DNA from: Nocardioidaceae bacterium | GTDB lineage: Bacteria; Actinomycetota; Actinomycetes; Propionibacteriales; Nocardioidaceae | Assembly (NCBI GenBank): GCA_018672315.1 | Contig: CP076053.1 | Coordinates: 3,025,827-3,089,826, forward strand | DNA: 64,000 nt | Direction: 5' to 3' | In this document: positions 55,836 to 64,000 of the stretch, piece after piece | Layout of the letters: every line of letters begins with the position of its first letter | How positions within the stretch are numbered: the first letter of the stretch is position 1 | The notes under the pieces: generated by a model | What the model saw: the letters and a program-made list of their open reading frames with translations, nothing else | Databases searched by the model: none | Told to the model about the DNA's origin: nothing | Made by a program: the position numbers and the translations under genes

Positions 55836-57560
55836 ATGGCCGACGACTCCACCTCCGCTGACCCCACCGACGCCCGCTCGCGCTGGCAGCAGCGCTACGA
55901 CGACGCGCTGAGCCGCGGGCGCGTCCGCGACGCCGACTTCACGACGCTGTCCGGTGAGCACGTGGCGCCCGCGTACGGCACGGAGACCTCGGAGTGGCCC
56001 GGGGAGTTCCCCTTCACCCGTGGTCTCCACGCCACGGGCTACCGCGGCAAGCCGTGGACCATCCGGCAGTTCGCGGGCTTCGGCAACGCCGCCCAGACCA
56101 ACGAGCGCTACAAGATGATCCTGAACCGCGGCGGCGGCGGCCTGTCGGTCGCCTTCGACATGCCGACGCTGATGGGTCGCGACTCCGACGACGCCATGAG
56201 CGAGGGCGAGGTCGGCCACTGCGGTGTCGCCGTCGACTCCGCCGCCGACATGGAGATCCTGTTCGACGAGATCGACCTGGCCCAGGTCACGACGTCGATG
56301 ACGGTGTCGGGGCCGGCGGTGCCCGTCTTCTGCATGATGCTCGTGGCCGCGGAGCGGGCCGGGGTGGACACCTCGAAGCTCAACGGCACGCTGCAGACCG
56401 ACATCTTCAAGGAGTACATCGCCCAGAAGGAGTGGCTCTTCGCCCCCGAGCCGCACCTGCGCCTGATCGGTGACCTGATGGAGCACTGCAACGCCGAGAT
56501 CCCGGCGTACAAGCCGATCTCGGTGTCCGGCTACCACATCCGCGAGGCCGGGGCGACGGCCGCGCAGGAGCTCGCGTTCACCCTCGCCGACGGGTTCGGG
56601 TACGTCGAGCTCGGCCTCTCACGCGGCCTCGACGTCGACCGGTTCGCGCCCGGCCTGTCGTTCTTCTTCGACGCGCACCTGGACTTCTTCGAGGAGATCG
56701 CGAAGTTCCGTGCCGCGCGCCGCATCTGGGCGCGCTGGTTGCGCGACGTCTACGGCGCTCAGACCGAGAAGGCGCAGCAGCTGCGCTTCCACACCCAGAC
56801 CGCCGGGGTGTCGCTGACGGCCCAGCAGCCGTACAACAACGTGACGCGCACGGCGATCGAGGCGCTGTCGGCGGTGCTGGGCGGCACCAACAGCCTGCAC
56901 ACCAACGCTCTCGACGAGACCCTCGCGCTCCCGAGCGAGCACGCCGCCGAGATCGCGCTGCGCACGCAGCAGGTGATCATGGAGGAGACGGGCGTGACCA
57001 ACGTGGCCGATCCGCTCGGTGGCAGCTGGTACGTCGAGGCGCTCACCGACAAGATCGAGGCCGACGCCTCCGCGATCTTCGACCGCATCCTCGCGCTCGG
57101 TGGCACCAGCGCGACGCACGCGGAGCCCGGGCGTCTGGCCGCCGCGGTGGCGGCGGGGGAGAACCCGATGACCCGCGGCATCCTGCGCGGGATCGAGGAC
57201 GGCTGGTTCACCGGGCACATCGCCGACGCGGCCTTCGACTACCAGCTGGCGGTCGAGAAGGGCGAGAAGAAGATCGTCGGCGTCAACTGCCACACCGAGT
57301 CCGTGACCAGCGAGCTGGAGATCCTGCGGGTCAGCCACGAGGTCGAGCGCGAGCAGGTGCGGGTGCTGGGCGAGCGTCGCTCGTCCCGCGACGACGCCGC
57401 GGCACGCGCGGCTGTCGTACGCCTGGCCGAGGTGGCGCGCACCGAGGACAACATGATCCCCGCGATGCTCGACGCGTGCCGCGCCGAGGCGACGCTCGGC
57501 GAGATCTGCGACGCGCTGCGTGGCGAGTGGGGCGTGTACGTCGAGCAGTCGACGTTCTGA
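55836..57560 (+). CDS. icmA: Isobutyryl-CoA mutase large subunit
   Basis: It encodes 574 residues: the TIM-barrel substrate domain of a B12 acyl-CoA mutase without the C-terminal cobalamin-binding domain. Substrate-site residues are diagnostic: Phe79 (WTIRQFAGF) and Gln197 (KEYIAQKEW) replace the Tyr89 and Arg207 of methylmalonyl-CoA mutase, matching the Phe/Gln pair of isobutyryl-CoA mutase IcmA. His234 ([10 protein letters not shown]) is kept. It would need a separate small B12-binding subunit (IcmB), not seen in this window. It interconverts isobutyryl-CoA and n-butyryl-CoA, linking valine degradation to butyryl/crotonyl-CoA. A related mutase with another branched substrate cannot be excluded. 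Confidence 0.85.
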   Translation: MADDSTSADPTDARSRWQQRYDDALSRGRVRDADFTTLSGEHVAPAYGTETSEWPGEFPFTRGLHATGYRGKPWTIRQFAGFGNAAQTNERYKMILNRGGGGLSVAFDMPTLMGRDSDDAMSEGEVGHCGVAVDSAADMEILFDEIDLAQVTTSMTVSGPAVPVFCMMLVAAERAGVDTSKLNGTLQTDIFKEYIAQKEWLFAPEPHLRLIGDLMEHCNAEIPAYKPISVSGYHIREAGATAAQELAFTLADGFGYVELGLSRGLDVDRFAPGLSFFFDAHLDFFEEIAKFRAARRIWARWLRDVYGAQTEKAQQLRFHTQTAGVSLTAQQPYNNVTRTAIEALSAVLGGTNSLHTNALDETLALPSEHAAEIALRTQQVIMEETGVTNVADPLGGSWYVEALTDKIEADASAIFDRILALGGTSATHAEPGRLAAAVAAGENPMTRGILRGIEDGWFTGHIADAAFDYQLAVEKGEKKIVGVNCHTESVTSELEILRVSHEVEREQVRVLGERRSSRDDAAARAAVVRLAEVARTEDNMIPAMLDACRAEATLGEICDALRGEWGVYVEQSTF

Positions 57561-57593
57561 GCCTCGGCCCGGGGCGCCGGCCGAGCAGATCTC

Positions 57594-58466
57594 TCAGCCG
57601 GCCGCCTCGGGCTTCGCGGCGGCCGACAGCGGGGCCAGCACGGACCGGAGCATGGCGGCCTCGTCGTCGGTGAGGCTCTCGTAGGCCGTCGAGGCGCGGC
57701 GGTCCGTGACGGCCTCGAGCTCCTCGATGAGCACCGCGCCCATCTGGGTCGCCTTGCCCGCCTCGTCGAGCACGCCCTGGTCGCGGAGCGAGTCCTGGCG
57801 CAGGGCCCACTCCTCGTCGGTGAAGTCGCGCAGGGCGGCGTACATGCCCGGCTCGGTGCGGCCGCGTCGTGCCGCGGCGAGCACGTGGCTCTCGCGCCCG
57901 CTGACGCCCAGGGTCAGCAGCGCCGCGACGTGACCGTCACCGCGGTGCTCACGCAGCGAGGTGACGGCCTGCCACAGCCGGCCCAGCAGGTCCGCCTCGG
58001 CGGGGGCCGGCGCCGAGCGCTGCGCGGCGAACAGCACGCGGCCCTCCGACGGCGCCGCGTCGGCGCAACGCTCCAGCACGGTCACGACCGGCTCGAGCAC
58101 CGCCGCGTCGTCGGCGCCCGGTGACCGGTCGGTGATCGCGCGCCGCAGCGCCGCGGTCGCGCCGGTGAGCCGGGCGGCCATCGCCTCCTCCGGCGTGGCG
58201 AAGGTCCACGCGTCGGGGAGGGCACGGCGTACGCGGTCGGGTGCGAAGTTGTAGAAGGTCGCCTCCACCACGGCGGGCCCGACGGCTCCCAACGGCGCGG
58301 CACGCGCGGCGAAGTAGCCCATCCAGTAGCCCTTGAAGCCGCAGGCGGCGATGGCGTCACGGGACTCGGGGGAGAAGTAGCTGACGGTGTGGATCGGCTC
58401 CATCAACCGGTGCAGGTCACGGGCGAGCGTCGAGAGCTCGTCGGGTTCGTCCATCGTCGCGGTCAT
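57594..58466 (-). CDS. SCO6745-family protein of unknown function
   Basis: It encodes 290 residues. MEPIHTVSYFSPESRDAIAACG and KGYWMGYFAARAAPLGAVGPAVVEATFYNF are the hallmarks of the actinobacterial SCO6745 family, which includes proteins annotated SalK. The C-terminal half resembles a MarR-like helical region (RDFTDEEWALRQDSLRDQGVLDE). No enzymatic activity is known. The ATG overlaps the stop of the alpha/beta hydrolase gene by four bases. Confidence 0.7.
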   Translation of the reverse strand: MTATMDEPDELSTLARDLHRLMEPIHTVSYFSPESRDAIAACGFKGYWMGYFAARAAPLGAVGPAVVEATFYNFAPDRVRRALPDAWTFATPEEAMAARLTGATAALRRAITDRSPGADDAAVLEPVVTVLERCADAAPSEGRVLFAAQRSAPAPAEADLLGRLWQAVTSLREHRGDGHVAALLTLGVSGRESHVLAAARRGRTEPGMYAALRDFTDEEWALRQDSLRDQGVLDEAGKATQMGAVLIEELEAVTDRRASTAYESLTDDEAAMLRSVLAPLSAAAKPEAAG

Positions 58467-59371
58467 CGGGCGAGCCTAGGCCCGGCACCGGTCAGCGCGG
58501 CGGCGACGGCGTCGGCCAGTCGCTGCATCTCGCGCTCGGCCTGCCGCTGGTCGCCCGGGTCGAGGAAGTAGTGGTCGGCGCGCGGCACCACGTGGTGGTC
58601 GACCGCGACGCCTGCGTCGACGAGCCGGGCGGCGTACGCGTCACCCTCCCTGCGCAGCAGGTCGCGCTCGGCGGTGACGACGACGGCCGGGGGCAGACCG
58701 GCCAGGTCGTCGGCGCGCAGCGGCGAGGCGTACGGCTCCGCGCGACGTGACGCGTCGCGGAAGTAGGTGCCGCGCACGAGGGCGAGGATCTCCGGGCCGA
58801 GCATCGGGCGCCCCACCGGCTGCTTGTCGACGTAGTCCTCGGCCACGTCCAGGGACGGGACGCCGAGCACCTGCAGGAGGGGGAGCGGTGTTCCGGCGTC
58901 CCGGGCCTGCAGGCACAGCGAGGCGGCGAGGTTGCCGCCGGCGCTGAAGCCGCCGACGGCGAGCCGGTCGGGAGCTAGCCCGAGCTCGGCTCCGTGGCCG
59001 GTGAGCCAGGCGTACACGTCGTGGCACTCCTCGTGCGCCTGCGGGTAGCGCGCCTGCGGCGCGGCCGTGTAGTCGACGTTGACGACGGCGACACCAGCCC
59101 GGACGGCGACGAAACGGCAGAAGAAGTCGTCCATGCCGGGGTGCCGCATGACGAACGCGCCGCCGTGGTGGTGCACGTACGCGGGCCTCGGGTGCTCGCG
59201 GGTGCCGGCTTCGTAGATCAGCACCGGGACCTTGCCGTGCCGGGTCGGCACCCGGTGACGCCGTGGCTTGGCGAGGTCGCCTCCGGCCAACTGCAGCTCG
59301 TCGCCGTACCGCACGGTCATCGGAGCGAGCTTGCCCATGACCCAGGCGTGGGCGTCGTGACGGAGGCTCAT
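58463..59371 (-). CDS. Alpha/beta hydrolase, hormone-sensitive-lipase type
   Basis: It encodes 302 residues from ATG 59371. The oxyanion motif is AYVHHHGGAFVMR, the nucleophile elbow is VGGFSAGGNLAAS (serine near 150), and the acid and histidine lie in TAERDLLRREGD and PRADHYFLDPGD. It hydrolyses esters of unknown structure. It is translationally coupled to the SCO6745-family gene downstream. Confidence 0.88.
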   Translation of the reverse strand: MSLRHDAHAWVMGKLAPMTVRYGDELQLAGGDLAKPRRHRVPTRHGKVPVLIYEAGTREHPRPAYVHHHGGAFVMRHPGMDDFFCRFVAVRAGVAVVNVDYTAAPQARYPQAHEECHDVYAWLTGHGAELGLAPDRLAVGGFSAGGNLAASLCLQARDAGTPLPLLQVLGVPSLDVAEDYVDKQPVGRPMLGPEILALVRGTYFRDASRRAEPYASPLRADDLAGLPPAVVVTAERDLLRREGDAYAARLVDAGVAVDHHVVPRADHYFLDPGDQRQAEREMQRLADAVAAALTGAGPRLAR

Positions 59372-59429
59372 GCGCCCAGGTTCGCAGCCGGGTGGAGGTC
59401 GGCTGGGGCTGTCGGCCAGGATGGGTGTC

Positions 59430-60377
59430 ATGTCGCAGCAGCCCTTCATGCGCCCCGGAGCCGTCGACCTGTCCGCCCTGAAGCGTCCCGCGACGCCGCC
59501 GCCCGGTAGCGGGGGCCGTGCCGGCGGGGGTGCGGGGCAGGGCGGTTCGTACGCCACGGAGGTCACGGAGCAGAACTTCCAGGCGCTGGTGGAGAGCTCG
59601 ATGACCGCGCCGGTCGTGCTGGCGTTCCACTCGCCGTCGCAGTCTCCGGCGAGCACGCAGCTCGCCGACGACGTGGCCGCGGTGGCCGAGGAGTTCGACG
59701 GCCGCCTGGTCGTCGGACGTGTCGACGTCGACGCGGTGCCGTCGATCGCGCAGGCGATGCAGATCCCGTCGGTGCCGCTCGTGGTGATGGTGCTCCAGGG
59801 GCGTCCGATGCCGCTGCTGCAGGACCCCGTGCCGATGGCCGAGCTGCGCACCGCCTTCAGCCAGGTGCTCGACCAGATCGCCTCGCAGGGCATGACGGGT
59901 CGCCACCAGCCCTTCGGGGACGCCGCTCCGGCCGCGGACGACAGTGACGAAGAGGGACCCACGACCGACCCGCGCTACCTGCCCGCGCAGGAGGCGCTCG
60001 AGCGCAACGACCTCGACACCGCGGTCGCGGAGTACGAGAAGCTCCTGGCCGACAGCCCTGCCGACGCCGAGGCCGTGGCCGGCCTGGCGATGGCGCGGGT
60101 GCTGCAGCGCACGGCCGACGCCGACCTCAACGCGGCGCGCGAGGCCGCTGCGGCGAACCCGGACGACATCGACGCCCAGACCCTGGTCGCCGACCTCGAC
60201 CTGCTCGGCGGCCACGTCGAGGACGCCTTCGCGCGCCTCATCGGTCTGGTCGCCCGCACGAGCGACAAGGAGCGCGACCAGGTGCGCGAGCACCTGGTCG
60301 GGCTGTTCAACGCGGTGGGCAACGACGACCCCCGCGTACGCAACGGGCGCATGAAGCTGGCCTCGACCCTCTTCTGA
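59430..60377 (+). CDS. Thioredoxin-fold co-chaperone (CnoX/YbbN-like) without active-site cysteines
   Basis: It encodes 315 residues from ATG 59430 (ATG 59421 also open). A proline/glycine-rich N-terminus precedes a thioredoxin-like domain (about 42-155), where the CXXC position reads SPSQSPAS, so it has no redox activity. The cis-proline IPSVPLVVM is present. TPR-like helices follow (about 175-300: YLPAQEALERNDLDTAVAEYEKLL). This is the usual actinobacterial tetratricopeptide/thioredoxin protein, presumed to act as a holdase or co-chaperone. Confidence 0.85.
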   Translation: MSQQPFMRPGAVDLSALKRPATPPPGSGGRAGGGAGQGGSYATEVTEQNFQALVESSMTAPVVLAFHSPSQSPASTQLADDVAAVAEEFDGRLVVGRVDVDAVPSIAQAMQIPSVPLVVMVLQGRPMPLLQDPVPMAELRTAFSQVLDQIASQGMTGRHQPFGDAAPAADDSDEEGPTTDPRYLPAQEALERNDLDTAVAEYEKLLADSPADAEAVAGLAMARVLQRTADADLNAAREAAAANPDDIDAQTLVADLDLLGGHVEDAFARLIGLVARTSDKERDQVREHLVGLFNAVGNDDPRVRNGRMKLASTLF

Positions 60378-60487
60378 CCCGCCAGGCTGACCCGACCGGC
60401 CACGGGACGGACGGGTGGCCGGATGTCGATGGTCGATGGCATCCGGGCCTCTGGTCGGCGGCGGCCGGCGTGCTCCAGGCTGTGCTC

Positions 60488-60877
60488 ATGACCGACTGGG
60501 AGCACCCCGCCGACGCGGCGACCGCCGCCGGGTACTTCTCCGCCCGCCTGGCGTGCGAGACCGACTGCGCCGACGTCGCCGTCGCGCGGGCCGACCCGGA
60601 CCTCGGGGGGCGGCTCGTGGTCATCGACGCGCGATCCGCCGACGCGTACGCGGCCGGGCACCTGCCCGGGGCTGTGCGTCTTCCCGAGCCCACGGTCGAG
60701 AGCCTTGCCGCGTTCGGCGACGACGCGTTGCTGGTCACCTACTGCTGGGGACCGCACTGCAACGGGGCGACCAAGCTGGCCTCTCGGATCGCCGCGCTCG
60801 GGTTCGGCGTCCGCGAGATGCTCGGCGGTGTCTGGGGCTGGCAGCAGGAGGGCTTCGAGCTGGAGACGCAGTCGTGA
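60488..60877 (+). CDS. Rhodanese-like domain protein
   Basis: It encodes 129 residues of a single rhodanese domain: LVVIDARSADAYAAGHLPGAVRLPE and the catalytic loop VTYCWGPHCNGATKLASRIAALG, with the nucleophile in YCWGPHC. A sulfur-transfer role is inferred. ATG 60488 has a CAGGCT element six bases before it. The stop overlaps the DJ-1-family gene (GTGA). Confidence 0.85.
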   Translation: MTDWEHPADAATAAGYFSARLACETDCADVAVARADPDLGGRLVVIDARSADAYAAGHLPGAVRLPEPTVESLAAFGDDALLVTYCWGPHCNGATKLASRIAALGFGVREMLGGVWGWQQEGFELETQS

Positions 60878-61443
60878 GGGTTGGTCTGCTCGTCTTCGAA
60901 GGGTGCGACGCGATGGACGTCGTCGGGCCGTACGAGGTGCTCATCACGGCGAACCGTCTGTGCGAGCGTGGGGGACTCGACCCGTTGGCCGAGGTGTTGG
61001 TCGTCGGGGAGCCGGTGCGGGCGTACGGAGGTCTCGGCCTCGTGCCGACCACCGATGTCGAGGACGCAGGACCGCTCGATGTGCTGATCGTTCCCGGAGC
61101 GATCGACATCGAGGCCGCCTCGCCCGACGAGGCGCTGCGACGACTGGCGGGGAGCGGCACGGTGCTCGCGTCGGTGTGCACGGGTGCGTTCTTCCTGCGG
61201 CGCACGGGGCTGGCCGGCGATGCCGTGCTGACGACGCACTGGGAGGACGTCGGCCTCCTCCGGGAGACCGGAGCGCAGGTGCGCGACGACGTGCGATGGA
61301 CCGATGACGGCGCGGTCGTGAGCTCCGGGGGGATCAGCTCGGGCATCGCCATGGCGCTCCACCTGGTCGAGCGCTTCGGTGACCGGCCGCTCGCTGAGGC
61401 CACGGCGCGGCAGATCGACTACGTGTGGACCGAGCAACGCTGA
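60874..61443 (+). CDS. DJ-1/PfpI-family protein
   Basis: It encodes 189 residues from GTG 60874. VGLLVFEGCDAMDVVGPYEVL and the nucleophile elbow ASVCTGAFFLRRTGLAGD with TTHWED match the isonitrile-hydratase/GATase1-like subgroup, also seen as the N-terminal half of AraC-type regulators; no DNA-binding domain is attached. Function could be glyoxalase III or isonitrile hydratase. Coupled to the rhodanese gene. Confidence 0.82.
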   Translation: MRVGLLVFEGCDAMDVVGPYEVLITANRLCERGGLDPLAEVLVVGEPVRAYGGLGLVPTTDVEDAGPLDVLIVPGAIDIEAASPDEALRRLAGSGTVLASVCTGAFFLRRTGLAGDAVLTTHWEDVGLLRETGAQVRDDVRWTDDGAVVSSGGISSGIAMALHLVERFGDRPLAEATARQIDYVWTEQR

Positions 61444-61455
61444 GGCTCGTGGGCC

Positions 61456-62226
61456 TCAGGAACCGCCACCCTCGACGTACGCGACTCCCTCGCCGCGAGC
61501 CGTCGCGAGCGCCGAGGCGACCCGCGCGGCCGTGATCGGGGAGCAGCGGGCCGCCACCTCGGCGGCGTCGAGGAACGCGACGCCGGCGATCTCGCGCCCG
61601 TCCTCCTCCACCCGGTCGAGCACGGAGACGTCGTGGACGCCGCCGTCGAAGACGAGGCAGAGCGCGTCGTCCCACCCGGACCAGGCGGGCAGCCAGTCCG
61701 TCAGGAGCAGCCGACCCGGCTCGATCGTGAGGGAGAGTTCCTCGCTGACCTCGCGACCCACCGCGACCTGTGGCGACTCCCCGACCTCGACGACGCCGCC
61801 GGGGAGGTCCCAGTCCTTCTTGTACGTCAGCTGGCACACCAGCACGCGGTTCTCGGTGTCGCGGATCAGCGTCTGCGCGATTGCCCGCTTGCGCGGCAGG
61901 AAGGAGTTGAGCAGCGCACGGAAGCCCTCGGGCTCACTGGCCGGCACGTCGTCGATCAGCCGGGCGAAGACGAGACGGTCGGCCGGGCCCTGCTCGGTCG
62001 TGGCGACGCCGCGCAGGAGGCCTTCCTTGCGCATGCCCGACCACGTGACGACCCGGTGGGCGTGGGCGTCGGCTGGATCGATGTGGACCTCGACGCGGTG
62101 GTGGTCGGTCAGCGCCCTCTCGATCTCGGCGTCGAGCGCGGTGACGGCGGGGGAGAAGCCGGAGGGGAGGTCGTCCCACGCGATCCTGGCGACGCCGGGG
62201 GAGACGGTGACGTGGCGTACGGGCAC
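61456..62226 (-). CDS. Nudix hydrolase fused to an acetyltransferase-like N-terminal region
   Basis: It encodes 256 residues from GTG 62226. Residues 1-110 resemble the end of a RimJ-type GNAT domain (HAHRVVTWSGMRKEGLLRG and DRLVFARLIDD) without the acetyl-CoA loop. A Nudix domain follows, with the box LPGGVVEVGESPQVAVGREV and then SEEL. It would hydrolyse a nucleotide diphosphate derivative. A TACCGT element is six bases before the GTG. Convergent with the DJ-1 gene. Confidence 0.82.
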   Translation of the reverse strand: MPVRHVTVSPGVARIAWDDLPSGFSPAVTALDAEIERALTDHHRVEVHIDPADAHAHRVVTWSGMRKEGLLRGVATTEQGPADRLVFARLIDDVPASEPEGFRALLNSFLPRKRAIAQTLIRDTENRVLVCQLTYKKDWDLPGGVVEVGESPQVAVGREVSEELSLTIEPGRLLLTDWLPAWSGWDDALCLVFDGGVHDVSVLDRVEEDGREIAGVAFLDAAEVAARCSPITAARVASALATARGEGVAYVEGGGS

Positions 62227-62232
62227 CTCGAC

Positions 62233-62238
62233 ACGGTA
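62233..62238 (-). promoter_or_regulatory. -10-like element for the Nudix gene
   Basis: On the minus strand TACCGT, six bases, GTG 62226; leaderless arrangement. Confidence 0.45.
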
Positions 62239-62412
62239 GCCGGGGACGGGTCAGGCCCCGGAGGTCGTGGGCGGGTGACCGTCCAGCCAGCCATGTGCGC
62301 GGTGTGCCGGGTCCTGGCGGAGTCGACGAAGCTCAACTCGGCGATCGGGTGTCACGTCCCACATCGTGAAATCTGGGGGCGTTGGCGGGGCGGAAGTGTC
62401 GGTGGTCGTCCC

Positions 62413-62418
62413 TAGCGT
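62413..62418 (+). promoter_or_regulatory. -10-like element for the DUF222/HNH gene
   Basis: TAGCGT, seven bases, GTG 62426. It helps decide between three in-frame starts (62366, 62420 and 62426). Confidence 0.4.
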
Positions 62419-62425
62419 TGTGCTC

Positions 62426-63943
62426 GTGATCGATTCCCTGCCCGTTCCTGAGACGCCGCGCCTGCTGGTCGCGGCGCTGCAGGCCGTGCAGGTCCAGCAG
62501 GCCGGTGTCGAGCTGCGCCGCGCGCAGCTGGTGCTGGCCTGGGCGGATGCGCACCCCGGGGACCACCTCGTGCCCGACGGCACCGCGCCGATCGCGTGGC
62601 ACGGTGAGCCCGACAACGAGGCCGGCGCGGGTGCGGGTCCGGTGCTGGGCGGTGAACGAGCGGTGCAGCCGGGCGGGGCAGGTACCCCTCTGGTCGCTGA
62701 GTTCGCGCTCGCTGAACTGGGCGCGACGTTGGGGCTGTCGGTCGCGAGCACCCGCCGGCTGGTCGGTGACCTCCTCGAGCTCCGTCACCGGCTCCGCGGC
62801 TGCTGGGCACGTGTCGAGGACCTCCAGGTCCCGCTGTGGCGGGTCCGCCGCGTCGCCCAAGCCACCCTGGACCTGCACCCCGAGGTCGCCGCCGCGGTCG
62901 ACGCCCAGATCGCCGACCGGGTCCACACCCTCGGGCCCGCAGCCCTCGACCAGGTCGTGACACGCACCCGCCACCGACTCCACCCCGAGCAGGCCCAGGC
63001 GCTGCTGGACCGTTCAGCCCAGACCCGCGGGGTGCGGGTCTTCCTCGGCGACGGCACCCACACCCTCACCGCAGACGTCGCAGCGACCCTGGACCACCTC
63101 GACGCCCTCGACCTCGAACGCGCCGTGGCCGCCGGCGCCGCCGCACTCGCCGCGGGCGGGTGCACCGAGTCCCTCGACGTCCGCCGCGCCCAAGCCCTCG
63201 GTGCACTGGCCCGCGGCGACCAGATGCGCCTGGACGAGTCCGCCGTCCAGGAGACCGACACTGCACGCGTGGTGGAGTTGCCGCGCGCGTCGCGTGAGGT
63301 CGTGCTCCACGTCCACCTCTCCCACGCAGCACTCAGCCCAGCCCGAGCAGCCAGGACCTCAGATGGCACGCGCGGGGAGTCGGCGTGGCTCGAGCAAGGC
63401 CCCCTGCGGCAGGCCCCGGTCGAGCTGGTGCGGCAGTGGTGCGGTGCTGCGTCCACCACACGCATCACCCTGCGGCCGGTGCTCGACCCGGATGCTGAGC
63501 TCACCAGCGACGGGTACGAGCCGTCGACCCGGTTGGCCGAGCAGATCATCATCCGTGACGCCGGGTGCGTGTTCCCCGACTGCACCCGCCCGGCCCGGTC
63601 CTGCGACCTGGACCACCTGCACCCCTATGCGGCCGGCGGGCAGACGAGCTCAGCGAACCTCGCGCCGCTGTGCCGGTTCCACCACCGCCTCAAGACCCAC
63701 GGCGGGTGGGCCTACGCCCGCACCGGGCCCGGTGCCTATGAGTGGACCTCACCGCACCGCCAACGATTCCTCGTCACCACCCGCCCCGGAGGACCACCGC
63801 AGACCAGACGCCTCGCCGGGCTCCCCGGCGGCCGCGACGGACCCGCCACCATCCGCATCGACCCACCACCCCCACCAGCCCTGCCAGCCGAGCACGTCCC
63901 CGTACATGCACCGGCACGAGAGCTGGAACCTGCATCCTTCTGA
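62426..63943 (+). CDS. DUF222 domain/HNH endonuclease-like protein
   Basis: It encodes 505 residues from GTG 62426. The N-terminal DUF222 region (about 1-330) is helical and Ala/Arg/Leu rich. The HNH motif near 400 reads AGCVFPDCTRPARSCDLDHLHP, shortened here as CVFPDC and CDLDHLHP, then NLAPLCRFHHRLKTHGGW. The C-terminus is proline-rich. These genes are multi-copy in Nocardioides-like genomes and were long suspected to be mobile or intein-like; function unknown. No terminal repeats flank this copy. Confidence 0.85.
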   Translation: MIDSLPVPETPRLLVAALQAVQVQQAGVELRRAQLVLAWADAHPGDHLVPDGTAPIAWHGEPDNEAGAGAGPVLGGERAVQPGGAGTPLVAEFALAELGATLGLSVASTRRLVGDLLELRHRLRGCWARVEDLQVPLWRVRRVAQATLDLHPEVAAAVDAQIADRVHTLGPAALDQVVTRTRHRLHPEQAQALLDRSAQTRGVRVFLGDGTHTLTADVAATLDHLDALDLERAVAAGAAALAAGGCTESLDVRRAQALGALARGDQMRLDESAVQETDTARVVELPRASREVVLHVHLSHAALSPARAARTSDGTRGESAWLEQGPLRQAPVELVRQWCGAASTTRITLRPVLDPDAELTSDGYEPSTRLAEQIIIRDAGCVFPDCTRPARSCDLDHLHPYAAGGQTSSANLAPLCRFHHRLKTHGGWAYARTGPGAYEWTSPHRQRFLVTTRPGGPPQTRRLAGLPGGRDGPATIRIDPPPPPALPAEHVPVHAPARELEPASF

Positions 63944-63947
63944 GGAC

Positions 63948-64000
63948 TCAACCGTCCTGCTCGGCGTCACGCCACGCCCGCACGAGCGGCTCGACACGAT
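63948..64000 (-). CDS. C-terminal fragment of an unidentified gene at the window edge
   Basis: The last 17 codons on the minus strand read RVEPLVRAWRDAEQDG and then TGA, with high-GC third positions typical of coding sequence here. The gene continues beyond the window. No identification is possible. Confidence 0.3.
   Translation of the reverse strand, partial: RVEPLVRAWRDAEQDG

Noticed and set aside
55836-57560. Methylmalonyl-CoA mutase large subunit
   Set aside because: The Tyr and Arg that bind the methylmalonyl carboxylate are Phe79 and Gln197, and the B12 domain is missing.
62426-63943. HNH gene as part of a restriction system, prophage or intein
   Set aside because: No methyltransferase, phage or host-splicing context; the DUF222/HNH layout is a common stand-alone family.
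63749-63997. An 82-codon minus-strand frame at the right edge
   Set aside because: Overlaps the HNH gene antisense; a different frame gives a more gene-like C-terminus ending at 63948.

Overview
The window is high-GC DNA (near 70%, with strong G/C bias at third codon positions) from an actinobacterium, most likely a member of the Nocardioidaceae. The gene order argS-lysA-hom-thrC-thrB-rho-rpmE-prfA-prmC-tsaC-wecA-atp, the presence of NucS mismatch repair, a DUF2550 gene after atpC and a DUF222/HNH gene all fit. No insertion sequence, prophage, CRISPR array or rRNA was seen, and no gene-free stretch exceeds about 220 bases.

Layout. 1-3.7 kb: 5' part of kgd, a secreted protein and an orphan galactokinase-family gene. 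3.7-10.4 kb: tRNA-Arg(CCG) opposite argS, then the aspartate-family operon lysA-hom-thrC-thrB. 10.4-15.5 kb: an aberrant rho followed by a translationally coupled trio: a receiver-only response regulator, a membrane-anchored HEAT-repeat protein and a family-2 glycosyltransferase with degenerate motifs. 15.5-19.8 kb: rpmE, prfA, prmC, tsaC and wecA. 19.8-28.2 kb: complete F1Fo ATP synthase operon with two small AtpI/AtpZ-type genes upstream and DUF2550 downstream.

28.2-57.6 kb is rich in acyl-CoA and cobalamin metabolism: a cobalamin adenosyltransferase, ethylmalonyl-CoA mutase, a tandem-duplicated 3-hydroxyacyl-CoA dehydrogenase, crotonyl-CoA carboxylase/reductase, methylmalonyl-CoA epimerase, a thiolase, the mutase chaperone MeaB and an isobutyryl-CoA-mutase-type large subunit. 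Together these cover most of the ethylmalonyl-CoA route plus butyryl/isobutyryl-CoA interconversion. Interspersed are a PAS-array histidine kinase, nucS, an alanine/sodium symporter, a CGNR-regulator/EamA-exporter pair, a DivIVA-like coiled-coil/AI-2E-type permease operon, and a 5-oxoprolinase operon with its own Nramp-like transporter. 57.6-64 kb holds miscellaneous soluble enzymes, a thioredoxin-fold co-chaperone, rhodanese and DJ-1 genes, a Nudix fusion and an HNH protein.

The most unusual observations are: the protein at the canonical rho locus has lost the Walker A lysine and other ATPase-loop residues; the neighbouring glycosyltransferase has lost its DXD, ED and QxxRW motifs; a 30-bp near-perfect palindrome overlaps a leaderless promoter directly at the isobutyryl-CoA mutase start; and many genes carry a TANNNT element exactly six bases before the start codon, suggesting widespread leaderless transcription.
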